Below, one piece after another: positions 9,531-18,035 of a stretch of DNA of 64,000 nucleotides. The notes under the pieces were generated by a model that saw nothing but the letters and a program-made list of their open reading frames with translations, had not been told where the DNA came from and searched no databases. The DNA is taken from contig NZ_JAGKTC010000003.1 in the NCBI RefSeq assembly GCF_017939625.1, forward strand, positions 608,923-672,922, given 5' to 3'. This DNA is from Pseudoxanthomonas helianthi. GTDB taxonomy: Bacteria; Pseudomonadota; Gammaproteobacteria; Xanthomonadales; Xanthomonadaceae. The number at the start of each line of letters is the position of its first letter. Position 1 is the stretch's first letter. A program made the position numbers and the translations under genes.

Positions 9531-11156
9531 CTATGGCAGCGCGCGTTCGATCAATCCGGTGAAATCCACGTTGCCGGGCAAAGTGCCGAGCGCCAAACCA
9601 TGCTCGCCGCCAAGCCGGCTGCGGATGAACGGCAACGCCGCGGGACTGTCCGCGAGCACCAGCACCGAAGCCTGCAGGGCCAACGCAAGCCGTTCGACCC
9701 AATACCGCGCCGACGCTTCGTCGATCAGTCCCGAAGCGACGGCTTCCGCAATCGTGCCGATAGTCCGGTCGTACGCCGGATCGCAGCCGCGTGCCGCCTC
9801 GAGCCGCGCTCGCAGCGCCTCGCCCGCCTCCGGCTCCCGCGCCAGCGCGCGCAGCACGTCGAGGCACTGGATGTTGCCGCTGCCTTCCCAGATCGAATTC
9901 AGCGGCGCCTGCCGATACAGCCGCGGCAGCACCGATTCCTCGATGTAACCGGCCCCACCGAGGCACTCCTGCGCCTCGTTGACCACGGCCGGCGCGCGCC
10001 GGCAGATCCAGTATTTGCCGATGGCGGTGGCGACGCGGGCGAATGCCGCCTCGCCCGCATCGTGCGGCGCGCGATCCACCGCGCCGGCCACGCGCAACGC
10101 GAACGCGGTGGTGGCTTCGGACTCCAGCGCCAAATCAGCCAGCACGTTGCGCATCAGCGCATGTCCGGCCAGCGGCTTTCCGAACGCACGACGATGGCGC
10201 GCGTGGTGGATCGCCTGCGCCACGGCCATGCGTATCGTCGCCGCCGATCCGAGCATGCAGTCGAGCCGGGTCAGCATCACCATCTCGATGATCGTCGCCA
10301 CGCCGCGCCCCTCGTCGCCGATCCGCCGTGCCCAGGCACCGGTGAATTCCACTTCGGACGATGCGTTGGACCAGTCGCCGAGCTTGTCCTTCAGCCGCAG
10401 CAACCGGAAGGCGTTCTTCGCGCCATCGGGCATCCGTCGCGGCAGCAGGAAACAGCTCAGCCCGCCCGGCGCCTGCGCCAGCACCAGCCAGCCATCGCTC
10501 ATCGGTGCGGAAAAGAACCATTTGTGCCCGACCAGCGAATACTCGCCGTCAGCCGCCAGCGGCCTCGCCACGGTCGCATTGCTGCGCACGTCGGACCCGC
10601 CCTGCTTCTCGGTCATGCCCATGCCGACGGTGATGCCGGCCTTCTCGCCGATGGCCACGTCGCGCGGGTCGTACAAAGGTGCGGCCGCCCTGTCGGCCCA
10701 TTCGCCCAGCGCCGGTTCCCGGCGCAGTACCGGCACGGCGGCATGGGTCATCGTCAGCGGGCAGCTGGTACCGGCTTCGGCCTGGTTGTGCAAATAACAC
10801 AGCGCCGCCCGAGCCACGTGGCTGCCGGCTTGCGCTTCGTGCCAGGAGAGTCCGGCGACGCCATGGGTCTTCGCCGCTTCCATCAAGCGGTGATAGGCCG
10901 GATGGAACTCGACCGCATCGATGCGATGACCATAACGGTCGTGGGTCTTCAGCCGCGGCCTGTCGCGGTTGGCGTCGAAGCCGATCCGGTACAACTCGTC
11001 GCCGGCCAGCGCAGCGTAGACCGCGATCCGCGCGGCGAACGACGACGCGCCTTCGCGCTCCACCGCATTGCGCAGCACGACGTCGTCGGCCCACAGGTCG
11101 CGCGGTTCGAACGGCGGCGGCTGGTTGTCGACGCGATGGGTTTCGAAACGGTCCAT
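9531..11156 (-). CDS. aidB: AidB-type acyl-CoA dehydrogenase family protein
   Basis: A 541-residue flavoprotein, exactly the length of E. coli AidB. AidB is part of the adaptive response to DNA alkylation; it binds FAD and DNA. Visible family marks are the N-terminal AidB extension (NQPPPFEPRDLWADD), GMGMTEKQGGSDVRSN in the FAD-binding middle domain, LKDKLGDWSNASSEVEF, and the C-terminal helical part with CLGGAGYIEE and SIWEGSGNIQCLDVLR. It lies 72 bases downstream of a same-strand small monooxygenase gene. No ada or alkB gene is visible nearby, so regulation by an Ada-like factor cannot be confirmed here. Confidence 0.92.
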   Translation of the reverse strand: MDRFETHRVDNQPPPFEPRDLWADDVVLRNAVEREGASSFAARIAVYAALAGDELYRIGFDANRDRPRLKTHDRYGHRIDAVEFHPAYHRLMEAAKTHGVAGLSWHEAQAGSHVARAALCYLHNQAEAGTSCPLTMTHAAVPVLRREPALGEWADRAAAPLYDPRDVAIGEKAGITVGMGMTEKQGGSDVRSNATVARPLAADGEYSLVGHKWFFSAPMSDGWLVLAQAPGGLSCFLLPRRMPDGAKNAFRLLRLKDKLGDWSNASSEVEFTGAWARRIGDEGRGVATIIEMVMLTRLDCMLGSAATIRMAVAQAIHHARHRRAFGKPLAGHALMRNVLADLALESEATTAFALRVAGAVDRAPHDAGEAAFARVATAIGKYWICRRAPAVVNEAQECLGGAGYIEESVLPRLYRQAPLNSIWEGSGNIQCLDVLRALAREPEAGEALRARLEAARGCDPAYDRTIGTIAEAVASGLIDEASARYWVERLALALQASVLVLADSPAALPFIRSRLGGEHGLALGTLPGNVDFTGLIERALP

Positions 11157-11228
11157 GGCGCTTGCGCTGTACCTGCATCCAATCGGTCAGGATTGGAATT
11201 TACGCCATAACCCGCGGCCGCGTCGTGA

Positions 11229-11555
11229 CTACATGCGTTGCGCCAGCGCTATCCTCAGCGCCGGATCGAGCAGGTCGTGCATTTGCGCCAGGAACGCGAC
11301 GGTATGCGGCAGCGCGGCATGGCGTTCGAAAGCGGCCAGGTCGCGCCAGCGCGAATGGATGCAGAACTCGTCGGCATCGCGGATCGATGCGAAGCAGTCG
11401 AAGGCGATGCAGCCCGGCTCCCGGCGGGTGGGCGCACGCACCGTCTCCAGTGCGCGCCTTACCTCATCCGCACGACCCGGCCTGGCGTGGAGCGTCGCGA
11501 ACAGATCCAGGGTCGGATCCGACGCAAGCTGGGCGTCTTCCTCCACGGCATTCAC
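11229..11555 (-). CDS. Antibiotic biosynthesis monooxygenase (ABM/YgiN) family protein
   Basis: A 108-residue ferredoxin-like-fold protein of the ABM family, which includes cofactor-free monooxygenases acting on quinols and aromatic polyketides. Seen: LDLFATLHARPGRADEVRRA, REPGCIAFDCFAS, FCIHSRWRDLAAFERHAALP, the typical strand-helix order of the family. GTG at 11555 is chosen as start because it overlaps the previous stop (GTGA), giving tight coupling to the secreted-protein gene upstream. Substrate unknown. Together with the divergent HxlR regulator this suggests a quinone or aldehyde response (inference). Confidence 0.8.
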   Translation of the reverse strand: MNAVEEDAQLASDPTLDLFATLHARPGRADEVRRALETVRAPTRREPGCIAFDCFASIRDADEFCIHSRWRDLAAFERHAALPHTVAFLAQMHDLLDPALRIALAQRM

Positions 11556-12136
11556 GGCCGCACCCGGGTATCCGTGGCGAGCCAGTTCACCTCCCAGTGT
11601 TTCCCGCCGTCGGCCGAATAGGCCTGCTCGAACTGCGCCGAATCCGCGCTCGTCGCCGTGATGACGAAGCGGACCATGACTTCGCGCCCATCGTCCATGA
11701 CTTCGGTGCCGTAGAACTCCCCGCGCCCGTGGTCGAACGCACCGAAGACCGGGCGGGTGAAGGCGCCGCTGCGCATGCTGGCGTAGTGCAGGCCCCATTG
11801 CCGGGCTTGCGGGTTGTACAGGCGCAGGCTGGCGCCTTCGATGCGCCCCGCCGGGCCCTGCACTCGCAGTTCGACCAGGTTGGCCGCTCCGTCCAGCACC
11901 TTGCGCACGACCGTGGTGCCCGTGTACTCGGCCCATTCATTCGAACCGGAAAGCGGCCGGACCAGGCGACGCAACTCGGTCTTCCAGGTGCCGATTTCCC
12001 AATCGAAATCGTGCCGGCCATCGCGTTCAGTCGCCGCCTTCGCGGCTTCGCTACCATGGCCCGCGAGCGGCAGCGCAAGCGCGGCTGCGAGCGCCGCCCC
12101 GGTGAATACACGAAACAGTCCGATATCGCCGCGCAC
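11552..12136 (-). CDS. Exported DUF1579-like protein of unknown function
   Basis: A 194-residue protein with a signal peptide (FTGAALAAALALPLAG) starting at GTG 12136, preceded by a strong ribosome site GGAGG eight bases away. The mature part (DFDWEIGTWKTELRRLV, SNEWAEYTGTTVVRKVLDG, SLRLYNPQARQWGLHYAS) has the beta-barrel, lipocalin-like pattern seen in DUF1579-type proteins. Function is not known. It is the first gene of a two-gene unit with the ABM monooxygenase and is divergent from the HxlR regulator, with only 48 bases between the two starts. The family assignment is from memory and moderate. Confidence 0.65.
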   Translation of the reverse strand: MRGDIGLFRVFTGAALAAALALPLAGHGSEAAKAATERDGRHDFDWEIGTWKTELRRLVRPLSGSNEWAEYTGTTVVRKVLDGAANLVELRVQGPAGRIEGASLRLYNPQARQWGLHYASMRSGAFTRPVFGAFDHGRGEFYGTEVMDDGREVMVRFVITATSADSAQFEQAYSADGGKHWEVNWLATDTRVRP

Positions 12137-12184
12137 GAGTTGCCCTCCATTCGACCAGGCCCATGGATAACCGGCTGGAAAACC

Positions 12185-12616
12185 ATGTTCAAGAACGCAC
12201 CTGCGGGTAAGTACCTTCGCCCGGCGCGCGCCAATCCGCTTCCGGGTTGCCCGCTGGCCGCGGCATTCGCCGCCTTCGGCGGCAAGTGGAAGCTCACCCT
12301 GCTCTATTGGATCGGCCGCGAGGAATCGCATTTTTCCTCGCTGCATCGACGCGCCGCCCCGATCTCGCCCAAGGTATTGACCGAGCAATTGCGCGAACTG
12401 GAATCGGACGGGCTCATCGAACGCATGCCGCTGGGCCCGGTACCCGCTCCCGTCGCCTACGCACTGACCTCCTACGGTCGCAGCGTGTTGCCGGTGGTGG
12501 AAGCCGTCCGCATCTGGGGCGAGGCGCACCTGCAGCGCAACGAGGGGCGTGTACCGGCGCAGGCGATGGCGTGCGATGCGGCGATTGAGACCGGGGACAT
12601 CATTCCGGCTCCATAA
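12185..12616 (+). CDS. HxlR-family transcriptional regulator
   Basis: A 143-residue winged-helix regulator. The HxlR core is clear: FGGKWKLTLLYWI, FSSLHRRAAPISPKVLTEQL, LRELESDGLIER and YALTSYGRSVLPVVEA. A single Cys at residue 22 (PLPGCPLAAAF) is near the N-terminus, at a place where redox- or quinone-sensing members such as YodB and HypR carry their reactive cysteine. It is divergent from the exported DUF1579-like/ABM pair, so it most likely represses that pair and itself from the shared 48-base interval (inference). A second Cys lies near the C-terminus (MACDAA). Confidence 0.87.
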   Translation: MFKNAPAGKYLRPARANPLPGCPLAAAFAAFGGKWKLTLLYWIGREESHFSSLHRRAAPISPKVLTEQLRELESDGLIERMPLGPVPAPVAYALTSYGRSVLPVVEAVRIWGEAHLQRNEGRVPAQAMACDAAIETGDIIPAP

Positions 12617-12699
12617 GCCGCAACGAACCGCGGCGCTGCGACGCTTTCCGGCCGCGACGCATCCCTACCGTAGGCATCTCCTACGGCAGGAAGAACACA

Positions 12700-13998
12700 A
12701 TGCGCGCATGGCTCCTGGTGCTGTTATTGCTGGTCCCGCATTCCGTCCTGGCCGCGACGTCGGCGCAGAACTGGCTCGTCACCATCGATCTGTGGGGCAA
12801 TCCGGCCTATCAGTCGATGGATCTGGTGCACGACGGCGAGCTGTTGCACGGCAAGATCGATGGCGATCCGCTGCAAGGGCGCAGGCATGGCGACGCGGTC
12901 GAGTTCGTTTCCACCGATGCGCACGGCAAGCAGTACCGTTTCTCCGGCAAGGTGTCGGGCGACGATCTGTCCGGCAATGCCGATTTCCCCGATCCCAACG
13001 ATGAGTCGCGGCGCGTCGTCCACGCTTTCCATGCCCGGCGGATTCCGCAACGGCCCGCGGGCGGGCCGCAGCGCCGCGAATTCGTTCCTGACGGATACGC
13101 GAACGAATTCAGCCCGCATCGCGCACCGGTGCTGACCATCTGGCCGGGCGATTCGGTGCATACGCGCACCCTGGATTCGGGCGGCGTCGACGAGCACGGC
13201 ATCACCCGCGCACTGTTCGGAAATCCACAGAACGGGCCGTTCTTCGTGGCCGGCGCCGAACCCGGCGACACCCTGGTGGTGAAGATCGAGCGCCTGCGCA
13301 CCAACCGCGATTATGCCGACAGCCTGGACGGGATCGTCGGCCGTGCGCAGGGGCAATCGCTGGCGGCGAAGACGACCGCCCTGGGCAAGCCGCGGCGCTG
13401 GCTGCTCGATCCTGCACGTGGCGTAGCGCGCCCCGAAAAGGCCGACGCGTTGCGCGGGCTCGAAGTGCCGTTGCGGCCGATGCTGGGCGGGCTGGGCGTC
13501 GCCCCCGGATTCGGCTGGCCAGCGATGTCCAGTGGCGACAGCGGACGTTTCGGCGGCAACATGGACTTCAACGAAGTGGTCGAAGGCAACACCGTTTACC
13601 TGCCGGTCTCCCAGCCCGGCGCACTGCTGTACCTGGGGGATGCGCACGCCGCGCAAGGCGATGGCGAGACCACCCAGTACGCGCTGGAAACCTCGATGGA
13701 CGTCGTATTCACCGTCGACCTGGTCAAGGGCAAGCAGATCGGCATGCCGCGGGTGGAGTCGCCGACCGCATTGATGACCCTCGGCCAAGCGGGTTCCCTC
13801 GACGATGCCTTGCGCGTGGCGACCACCGGCCTGGTCCAGTGGCTGCAGCAGGATTACGGGCTGAGCCTGTCCGAGGCCGCGCAGTTGCTGGGCACCAGCG
13901 TCGAATACCGGGTCGCCACGCTGGCGGGGCGCAACGTCGGGTTGGCGGCGAAGATGCCCAAGGCGCGCCTGCCGCCCGCTGCGAAAAAACGACCGTGA
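12700..13998 (+). CDS. Exported acetamidase/formamidase family protein
   Basis: A 432-residue enzyme-like protein with a clear signal peptide (AWLLVLLLLVPHSVLA), unlike cytosolic formamidases. Residues about 20-120 form an extra N-terminal region, and the acetamidase/formamidase fold spans about 125-430: RAPVLTIWPGDSVHTRTLDSG, GPFFVAGAEPGDTLVVKIE, FGGNMDFNEVVEGNTVYLPV, LYLGDAHAAQGDGE. Family members hydrolyse short amides to ammonia and acid; the substrate of exported forms is unknown. It has its own upstream hairpin (12668-12686) and a GGAAG-type ribosome site. The C-terminus is Lys/Pro-rich. Confidence 0.85.
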   Translation: MRAWLLVLLLLVPHSVLAATSAQNWLVTIDLWGNPAYQSMDLVHDGELLHGKIDGDPLQGRRHGDAVEFVSTDAHGKQYRFSGKVSGDDLSGNADFPDPNDESRRVVHAFHARRIPQRPAGGPQRREFVPDGYANEFSPHRAPVLTIWPGDSVHTRTLDSGGVDEHGITRALFGNPQNGPFFVAGAEPGDTLVVKIERLRTNRDYADSLDGIVGRAQGQSLAAKTTALGKPRRWLLDPARGVARPEKADALRGLEVPLRPMLGGLGVAPGFGWPAMSSGDSGRFGGNMDFNEVVEGNTVYLPVSQPGALLYLGDAHAAQGDGETTQYALETSMDVVFTVDLVKGKQIGMPRVESPTALMTLGQAGSLDDALRVATTGLVQWLQQDYGLSLSEAAQLLGTSVEYRVATLAGRNVGLAAKMPKARLPPAAKKRP

Positions 13999-14064
13999 GT
14001 TTCGCTTCGGGTGTGCGCCGCAAGACCGCCCCGGATTTCCCCGGGTACGGCGGCAGTCACCCAC

Positions 14065-15345
14065 TCAGTCGCAAGCGGAGGCCATCGACGCCGCGTGGCT
14101 ACCAGGTTCTCCCTCCCGCATGACGGACGCCATCGCCTCGATGAATTCCGGCGCCAGCTTCCATTGGCCGAACAGCCCCTGCTGGGTACCGCTGAGCACG
14201 CGGAGCATGTGGCCGCGCCCGCCGGGCAGGCGCCCAAGCGGCAGGAACGCGACGTCGCGGGTCTTCGCGATCCAATCGCGCTCCGACTGGAACAGCGGCG
14301 TCAGCCATCGGCTCCAGAACTGATAGATCGCCACGTGCCGGCGGCGCATGGCCTGGTACTGGGCCAGGGCCGCGGCGACTCCGGATTGCGCGCGCAACGC
14401 GTCGCGCAGTGCCTCCGCGTCGAGCAGGGCCATGTTGACGCCCTGCCCCAGTTGCGGGCTCATCGCATGCGCGGCATCGCCGAGCAATGCCATGCGGCCG
14501 CTATGCCAGCGCGGCAGCACCGCATCGCGGTAGCTGGCGCGGGCCAGTTGCGCGGGTTCGACGACGCCGTGCAGCAGCTCGCCGGCCTGCGGCCAGATCG
14601 CCGCGACCTCCTCGCGCCACGCCTCGATGCCGCGCGCATGCCAGTGTTCGAAAGCCGCGGTTGGCAGGCTCCAGAAAAAACTCAGCCGTGGCGTCGCGTC
14701 GCGGGGCCGCGAACCGACCGGCAGCAGGCCGATCATCTTGCGCGCGCCCACGTAGCGCTGGCGCAGTTCGCTGCGATGCGGCCATTCGCCGGCGGGCAGC
14801 AGGCACCACAGCGCGCCCCACGGATAGGCGCGATCGAGTTTTTCGCCGCCGATCTGCTGGCGCAGCTGCGACGCCGAGCCGTCGGCGGCGACCACCAGGT
14901 CGAAAGGACCGTGCGATCCGCCCCGCTCGTCGAACAGCCGCCCTTCGCCTTCGTCGACCCGGACGATGCGCACGCCCGCATGCAGGTTCCCTTCGCGGCG
15001 CCACGCGCGATCGAGCAGGCCGAACAAGGCGCCGCGTTGCAGGCCCAGGCCGAACAAACGCGCATCCAGCCCGGCATAGCGCATGTCCATCACCGCGCGC
15101 CCGCACGGCGTTTCGCCGAACAGGCGGCGTACGGGCGCGCCGTGCACCAGCGCCTTGTGCAGCAAACCCATCCGCCACAGCGCCTGCAGGCCGGTCGGTT
15201 GCAACAGGAAGCCGGCGCCGACGGGGCCCGGGTCCGGTACGCGTTCGAACACGTGCACGCGATGGCCGTCGCGCTGCAGCAGCAATGCAGCCGCCTGGCC
15301 GCCGGTGCCGTAACCGACGATGGCGATGTCGAGCGGTTTGTTCAT
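14065..15345 (-). CDS. FAD-dependent aromatic-ring monooxygenase family protein
   Basis: A 426-residue flavoprotein of the p-hydroxybenzoate/UbiH-like group. The N-terminal dinucleotide fold reads GYGTGGQAAALLLQRDGHRV with a following acidic E at the end of strand 2. The middle DG motif (VVAADGSASQLRQQ) and the second FAD motif GRMALLGDAAHAMSPQLGQG are intact. Substrate is unknown. ATG 15345 places the dinucleotide motif at the N-terminus; the frame is open further upstream but over the csp gene and its terminator. It follows the cold-shock gene on the same strand after a terminator, so it probably has its own promoter. Confidence 0.85.
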   Translation of the reverse strand: MNKPLDIAIVGYGTGGQAAALLLQRDGHRVHVFERVPDPGPVGAGFLLQPTGLQALWRMGLLHKALVHGAPVRRLFGETPCGRAVMDMRYAGLDARLFGLGLQRGALFGLLDRAWRREGNLHAGVRIVRVDEGEGRLFDERGGSHGPFDLVVAADGSASQLRQQIGGEKLDRAYPWGALWCLLPAGEWPHRSELRQRYVGARKMIGLLPVGSRPRDATPRLSFFWSLPTAAFEHWHARGIEAWREEVAAIWPQAGELLHGVVEPAQLARASYRDAVLPRWHSGRMALLGDAAHAMSPQLGQGVNMALLDAEALRDALRAQSGVAAALAQYQAMRRRHVAIYQFWSRWLTPLFQSERDWIAKTRDVAFLPLGRLPGGRGHMLRVLSGTQQGLFGQWKLAPEFIEAMASVMREGEPGSHAASMASACD

Positions 15346-15363
15346 GTCTGCCCGGCTAAAAAA

Positions 15364-15383
15364 AACCCCGCCGAAGCGGGGTT
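15364..15383 (-). terminator. Intrinsic terminator of the cold-shock gene
   Basis: The stem AACCCCGC / GCGGGGTT with loop CGAA is followed, on the minus strand, by an uninterrupted run of eight T (15358-15365). It lies 20 bases downstream of the csp stop codon. Confidence 0.88.
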
Positions 15384-15403
15384 CTGACATCGTCCGGGTC
15401 GGT

Positions 15404-15610
15404 TCAGGCGACCGGCGTGATGTTCGAAGCCTGGGCGCCCTTCGGGCCCTGGGTGACTTCGTAGCTGACCCGCTGGCCTTCCTGCAGGCTGCGGAAACCC
15501 TTCGAGTTGATTGCGGAGAAATGCGCAAAGACATCGGCGCTGCCGTCTTCCGGCGCGATGAACCCGAATCCCTTGGCATCGTTGAACCATTTCACGGTAC
15601 CGTACGGCAT
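15404..15610 (-). CDS. CspA-family cold-shock protein
   Basis: A 68-residue single cold-shock domain, the usual family size. It binds single-stranded RNA/DNA and melts RNA structure. RNP1 (KGFGFIAP) and RNP2 (DVFAHFS) are intact, with the normal N-terminus [11 protein letters not shown]. The start at 15610 is fixed by this N-terminus. It is monocistronic: a strong candidate promoter sits at 15664-15692, giving a leader of about 45-50 bases, and an intrinsic terminator follows the stop. Which Csp paralogue it is (cold-inducible or constitutive) cannot be told. Confidence 0.95.
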   Translation of the reverse strand: MPYGTVKWFNDAKGFGFIAPEDGSADVFAHFSAINSKGFRSLQEGQRVSYEVTQGPKGAQASNITPVA

Positions 15611-15663
15611 GATTGTGTTGCTTCCTTCGAATGGTGGTGGTGGCGCGGCGAGCCGCACGCCGG

Positions 15664-15692
15664 AGTATGCAAAGCCCCGCGCGCGTTGACAA
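15664..15692 (-). promoter_or_regulatory. Candidate sigma-70 promoter of csp
   Basis: Read on the minus strand: -35 TTGTCA at 15692-15687, a 17-base spacer, then -10 CATACT at 15669-15664. The spacing is ideal and only the csp gene lies downstream before a terminator. The -35 box directly abuts the stop codon of the mtnP gene. Confidence 0.65.
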
Positions 15693-16439
15693 TCACCCGC
15701 GTGCCAGTTCTGCGATCAGTTCCGGCAAACCGGCCGAAGCCGCGTCGACGTTGGCCAGCACTTCGGCCAGGGTGATTTCCTCTTCATCGCCGCAGCCGGC
15801 GGCCCAGTTGGCGACGATCGCCAGGCAGGCGTAATCGAGACCCAGTTCACGCGCCAGCCCGGCTTCCGGCATGCCGGTCATGCCGACCAGGTCGCAACCA
15901 TCCCGGCGCAGGCGGCCGATTTCGGCGCGGGTTTCCAGCCGCGGACCCTGGGTGGCGCCATAGCAACCGCCATCGACGACGCGAGCGCCGGTGACGCGCG
16001 CGGCGGCCAGCAGCTTGCGCCGCAGCAACGGCGTATACGGCTCGCCGAAATCGACATGGATCACCTCGCTGCCGGGTTCTTCGCAGATCGTCGAGATGCG
16101 GCCCCAGGTGTAATCGATCAGCTGGTCCGGGCAGGCCAGCACGCGCGGACCGAAGCGCTCGGTGATGCCGCCGACGGTATTCAGCGCCAAGACGCGGGTC
16201 GCACCGGCTTCCTTCAGCGCCGCGAGATTGGCGCGGTAATTGACCAGGTGCGGCGGCACCGAATGGCCTTCGCCATGGCGGGCGAGGAAGGCCACCTTCT
16301 GCCCCAGCAGCCTGCCGATCCGCACCGGGCCGGAAGGCGCGCCGAAGCGCGTGGCGACTTCGCGGGTTTCCACGCCGTCGAGCTGCGCCAGCTTGTACAC
16401 GCCGGTGCCGCCGATCACCGCCAAGCGGATTTCGCTCAC
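15693..16439 (-). CDS. S-methyl-5'-thioinosine / methylthioadenosine phosphorylase
   Basis: A 248-residue purine nucleoside phosphorylase of the MTAP branch. It splits methylthio-purine nucleosides with phosphate into free base and methylthioribose-1-phosphate in sulfur and purine salvage. Seen: VIGGTGVY at the N-terminus (phosphate site), [36 protein letters not shown] and [16 protein letters not shown]. In Pseudomonas the close relative prefers methylthioinosine; the sequence alone does not decide between that and methylthioadenosine. It follows hpt by 3 bases, which fits joint hypoxanthine salvage: the base released here is the substrate of Hpt. Confidence 0.88.
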   Translation of the reverse strand: MSEIRLAVIGGTGVYKLAQLDGVETREVATRFGAPSGPVRIGRLLGQKVAFLARHGEGHSVPPHLVNYRANLAALKEAGATRVLALNTVGGITERFGPRVLACPDQLIDYTWGRISTICEEPGSEVIHVDFGEPYTPLLRRKLLAAARVTGARVVDGGCYGATQGPRLETRAEIGRLRRDGCDLVGMTGMPEAGLARELGLDYACLAIVANWAAGCGDEEEITLAEVLANVDAASAGLPELIAELARG

Positions 16440-16442
16440 GAC

Positions 16443-17006
16443 TCAGCCCTTCAATGCGTAGATGCCGGGCAGGTTGCGGCCCTGCTCGTGGTAGTCCATG
16501 CCGAAACCGAACACGTAGCGGTCCGGGACTTCCAGCCCGACGTAGTCGGCGGCGATGCCTTCGACGACCCGTGTGTGCGCCTTGGTGGCCAGCGCGGCGA
16601 TGCGCACGTCGGTGGCGCCCTGCTCCAGGCACCACTGCTTCACCGCCAGCAGGGTGTGGCCTTCGTCGAGGATGTCGTCGACCAGCAGTACGCGGCGGCC
16701 GTACAGCGCGGTGGCCGGGCGGTGCTTCCACACCAGCTCGCCGCCGCTGGTCTCTCCGCGATAGCGCGTGGCATGCAGGTAGTCGAAGGTCAGGTCGATG
16801 CCGTGCCCGCCCAGGTCCAGCGCCAGTTGCCCCGCGAACGGCAACGCGCCGTGCATGATGGTCAGGTATACCGGCACCTCGCCGGCGTAATCGGCGGCGA
16901 TGCGTTCGGCCATGCGGGCGATGGCGGCATCGATGCGGCCGCGGTCGACGACCAGTTCCGCGCCGCGCAGCGCATCCCGCAGCGGATATTCGTTCAGAGG
17001 ATTCAT
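16443..17006 (-). CDS. hpt: Hypoxanthine-guanine phosphoribosyltransferase
   Basis: A 187-residue type I phosphoribosyltransferase converting hypoxanthine or guanine plus PRPP to IMP or GMP in the cytosol. The PRPP-binding loop VLLVDDILDEGHTL, the pyrophosphate-site MHGALPFAGQL and the base-specificity end region YVGLEVPDRYVFGFGMDYHE are all present. The ATG at 17006 overlaps the nagZ stop (ATGA), and mtnP follows after 3 bases, so nagZ-hpt-mtnP are translationally tied. The cluster links peptidoglycan recycling and purine salvage only by position. Confidence 0.93.
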   Translation of the reverse strand: MNPLNEYPLRDALRGAELVVDRGRIDAAIARMAERIAADYAGEVPVYLTIMHGALPFAGQLALDLGGHGIDLTFDYLHATRYRGETSGGELVWKHRPATALYGRRVLLVDDILDEGHTLLAVKQWCLEQGATDVRIAALATKAHTRVVEGIAADYVGLEVPDRYVFGFGMDYHEQGRNLPGIYALKG

Positions 17007-18025
17007 CAGGCGATATTTCCCTTGGATAGTTCTCTCGCTGCGGTCAGCGAGCCCTGCACCGCGTCGTAACGCGCATCGGCCAGCAGGCCGTCCCAGCCCA
17101 GCGCACCGCGGCCAATCAGGCCCAGCAGCGCGGCGGTGTTGAGGCGACGGCCCTCGATGGTGGCCAGCGATTCTTCGACCGCTTCCGGGTGGCAGACCAG
17201 CACCACGTCGCAGCCGGCATCGAGGTGGGCATCGATGCGCGCGCCGATGCCGCCGGCCGAATGCGCCGCGGCCATGCTGATGTCGTCGGAGAACACCACG
17301 CCACGGAAGCCCAGCTCGCTTCGCAGGATCTCGTTGATCCAGCGCGGCGAGTAGCCCGCCGGCTCCGGCGCGACCTGCGGATAGACCACGTGGGCCATCA
17401 TCACCGCATCCGCGCCGGCATCGATGCCGGCAACGAACGGCACCAGGTCCGCGTCGCGCAGCGCCTGCAGCGGACGCGGGTCGATCGCGACGTCGTGATG
17501 GGTATCCTCGAGCACGGTGCCGTGGCCGGGGAAATGCTTCAGCGTCGCCGCCATGCCGACGCCGTGCATGCCGCGCACGTAGGCACGGGTGAATTCGGCG
17601 ACGACCTGCGGATCGGCGGCGAAGGCACGGTCGCCGATGGCGCGGTTGCCGCGGGCCAGGTCGACCACCGGGGCGAAGCTCAGGTCGACGCCGCTGGCGC
17701 GGACTTCGCTGGCCATCAGCCACGCATGTTCCTCGGCCAGGGCCAGGGCACGTTGCGGATCCTGCGCATAGACCGCTTCCAGCACCTGCAACGGCGGCAG
17801 CTTGCTGTAGCCCTCGCGGAAGCGCTGCACGCGCCCGCCTTCCTGGTCCACGCAGATCAGCTGCGGACGCGGCGCGGCTTCGCGGATCGCCGCGGACAAC
17901 TCGCCGACCTGCTGCTTCGAGGCGAAATTGCGCCCGAACAACACCACGCCGGCGACGGCATCGTGCTGCAGCCAGTCGCGTTCCTGTCCGGTGAGTTCGT
18001 GGCCGGAGACGCCAATCAACAGCAT
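17006..18025 (-). CDS. nagZ: Beta-N-acetylhexosaminidase of cell wall recycling
   Basis: A 339-residue family 3 glycoside hydrolase, cytosolic (no signal peptide). It removes GlcNAc from GlcNAc-anhydroMurNAc peptides during peptidoglycan recycling, producing the signal molecules that can induce AmpC-type beta-lactamases. Motifs: N-terminal HDAVAGVVLFGRNF, CVDQEGGRVQRF, the NagZ-specific catalytic loop LKHFPGHG...DTHHD, and the catalytic Asp in VVFSDDISMAAA. Length equals the E. coli enzyme. It is preceded by the CYTH gene with a 10-base gap. Confidence 0.95.
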   Translation of the reverse strand: MLLIGVSGHELTGQERDWLQHDAVAGVVLFGRNFASKQQVGELSAAIREAAPRPQLICVDQEGGRVQRFREGYSKLPPLQVLEAVYAQDPQRALALAEEHAWLMASEVRASGVDLSFAPVVDLARGNRAIGDRAFAADPQVVAEFTRAYVRGMHGVGMAATLKHFPGHGTVLEDTHHDVAIDPRPLQALRDADLVPFVAGIDAGADAVMMAHVVYPQVAPEPAGYSPRWINEILRSELGFRGVVFSDDISMAAAHSAGGIGARIDAHLDAGCDVVLVCHPEAVEESLATIEGRRLNTAALLGLIGRGALGWDGLLADARYDAVQGSLTAARELSKGNIA

Positions 18026-18035
18026 GCGGGTTCCT

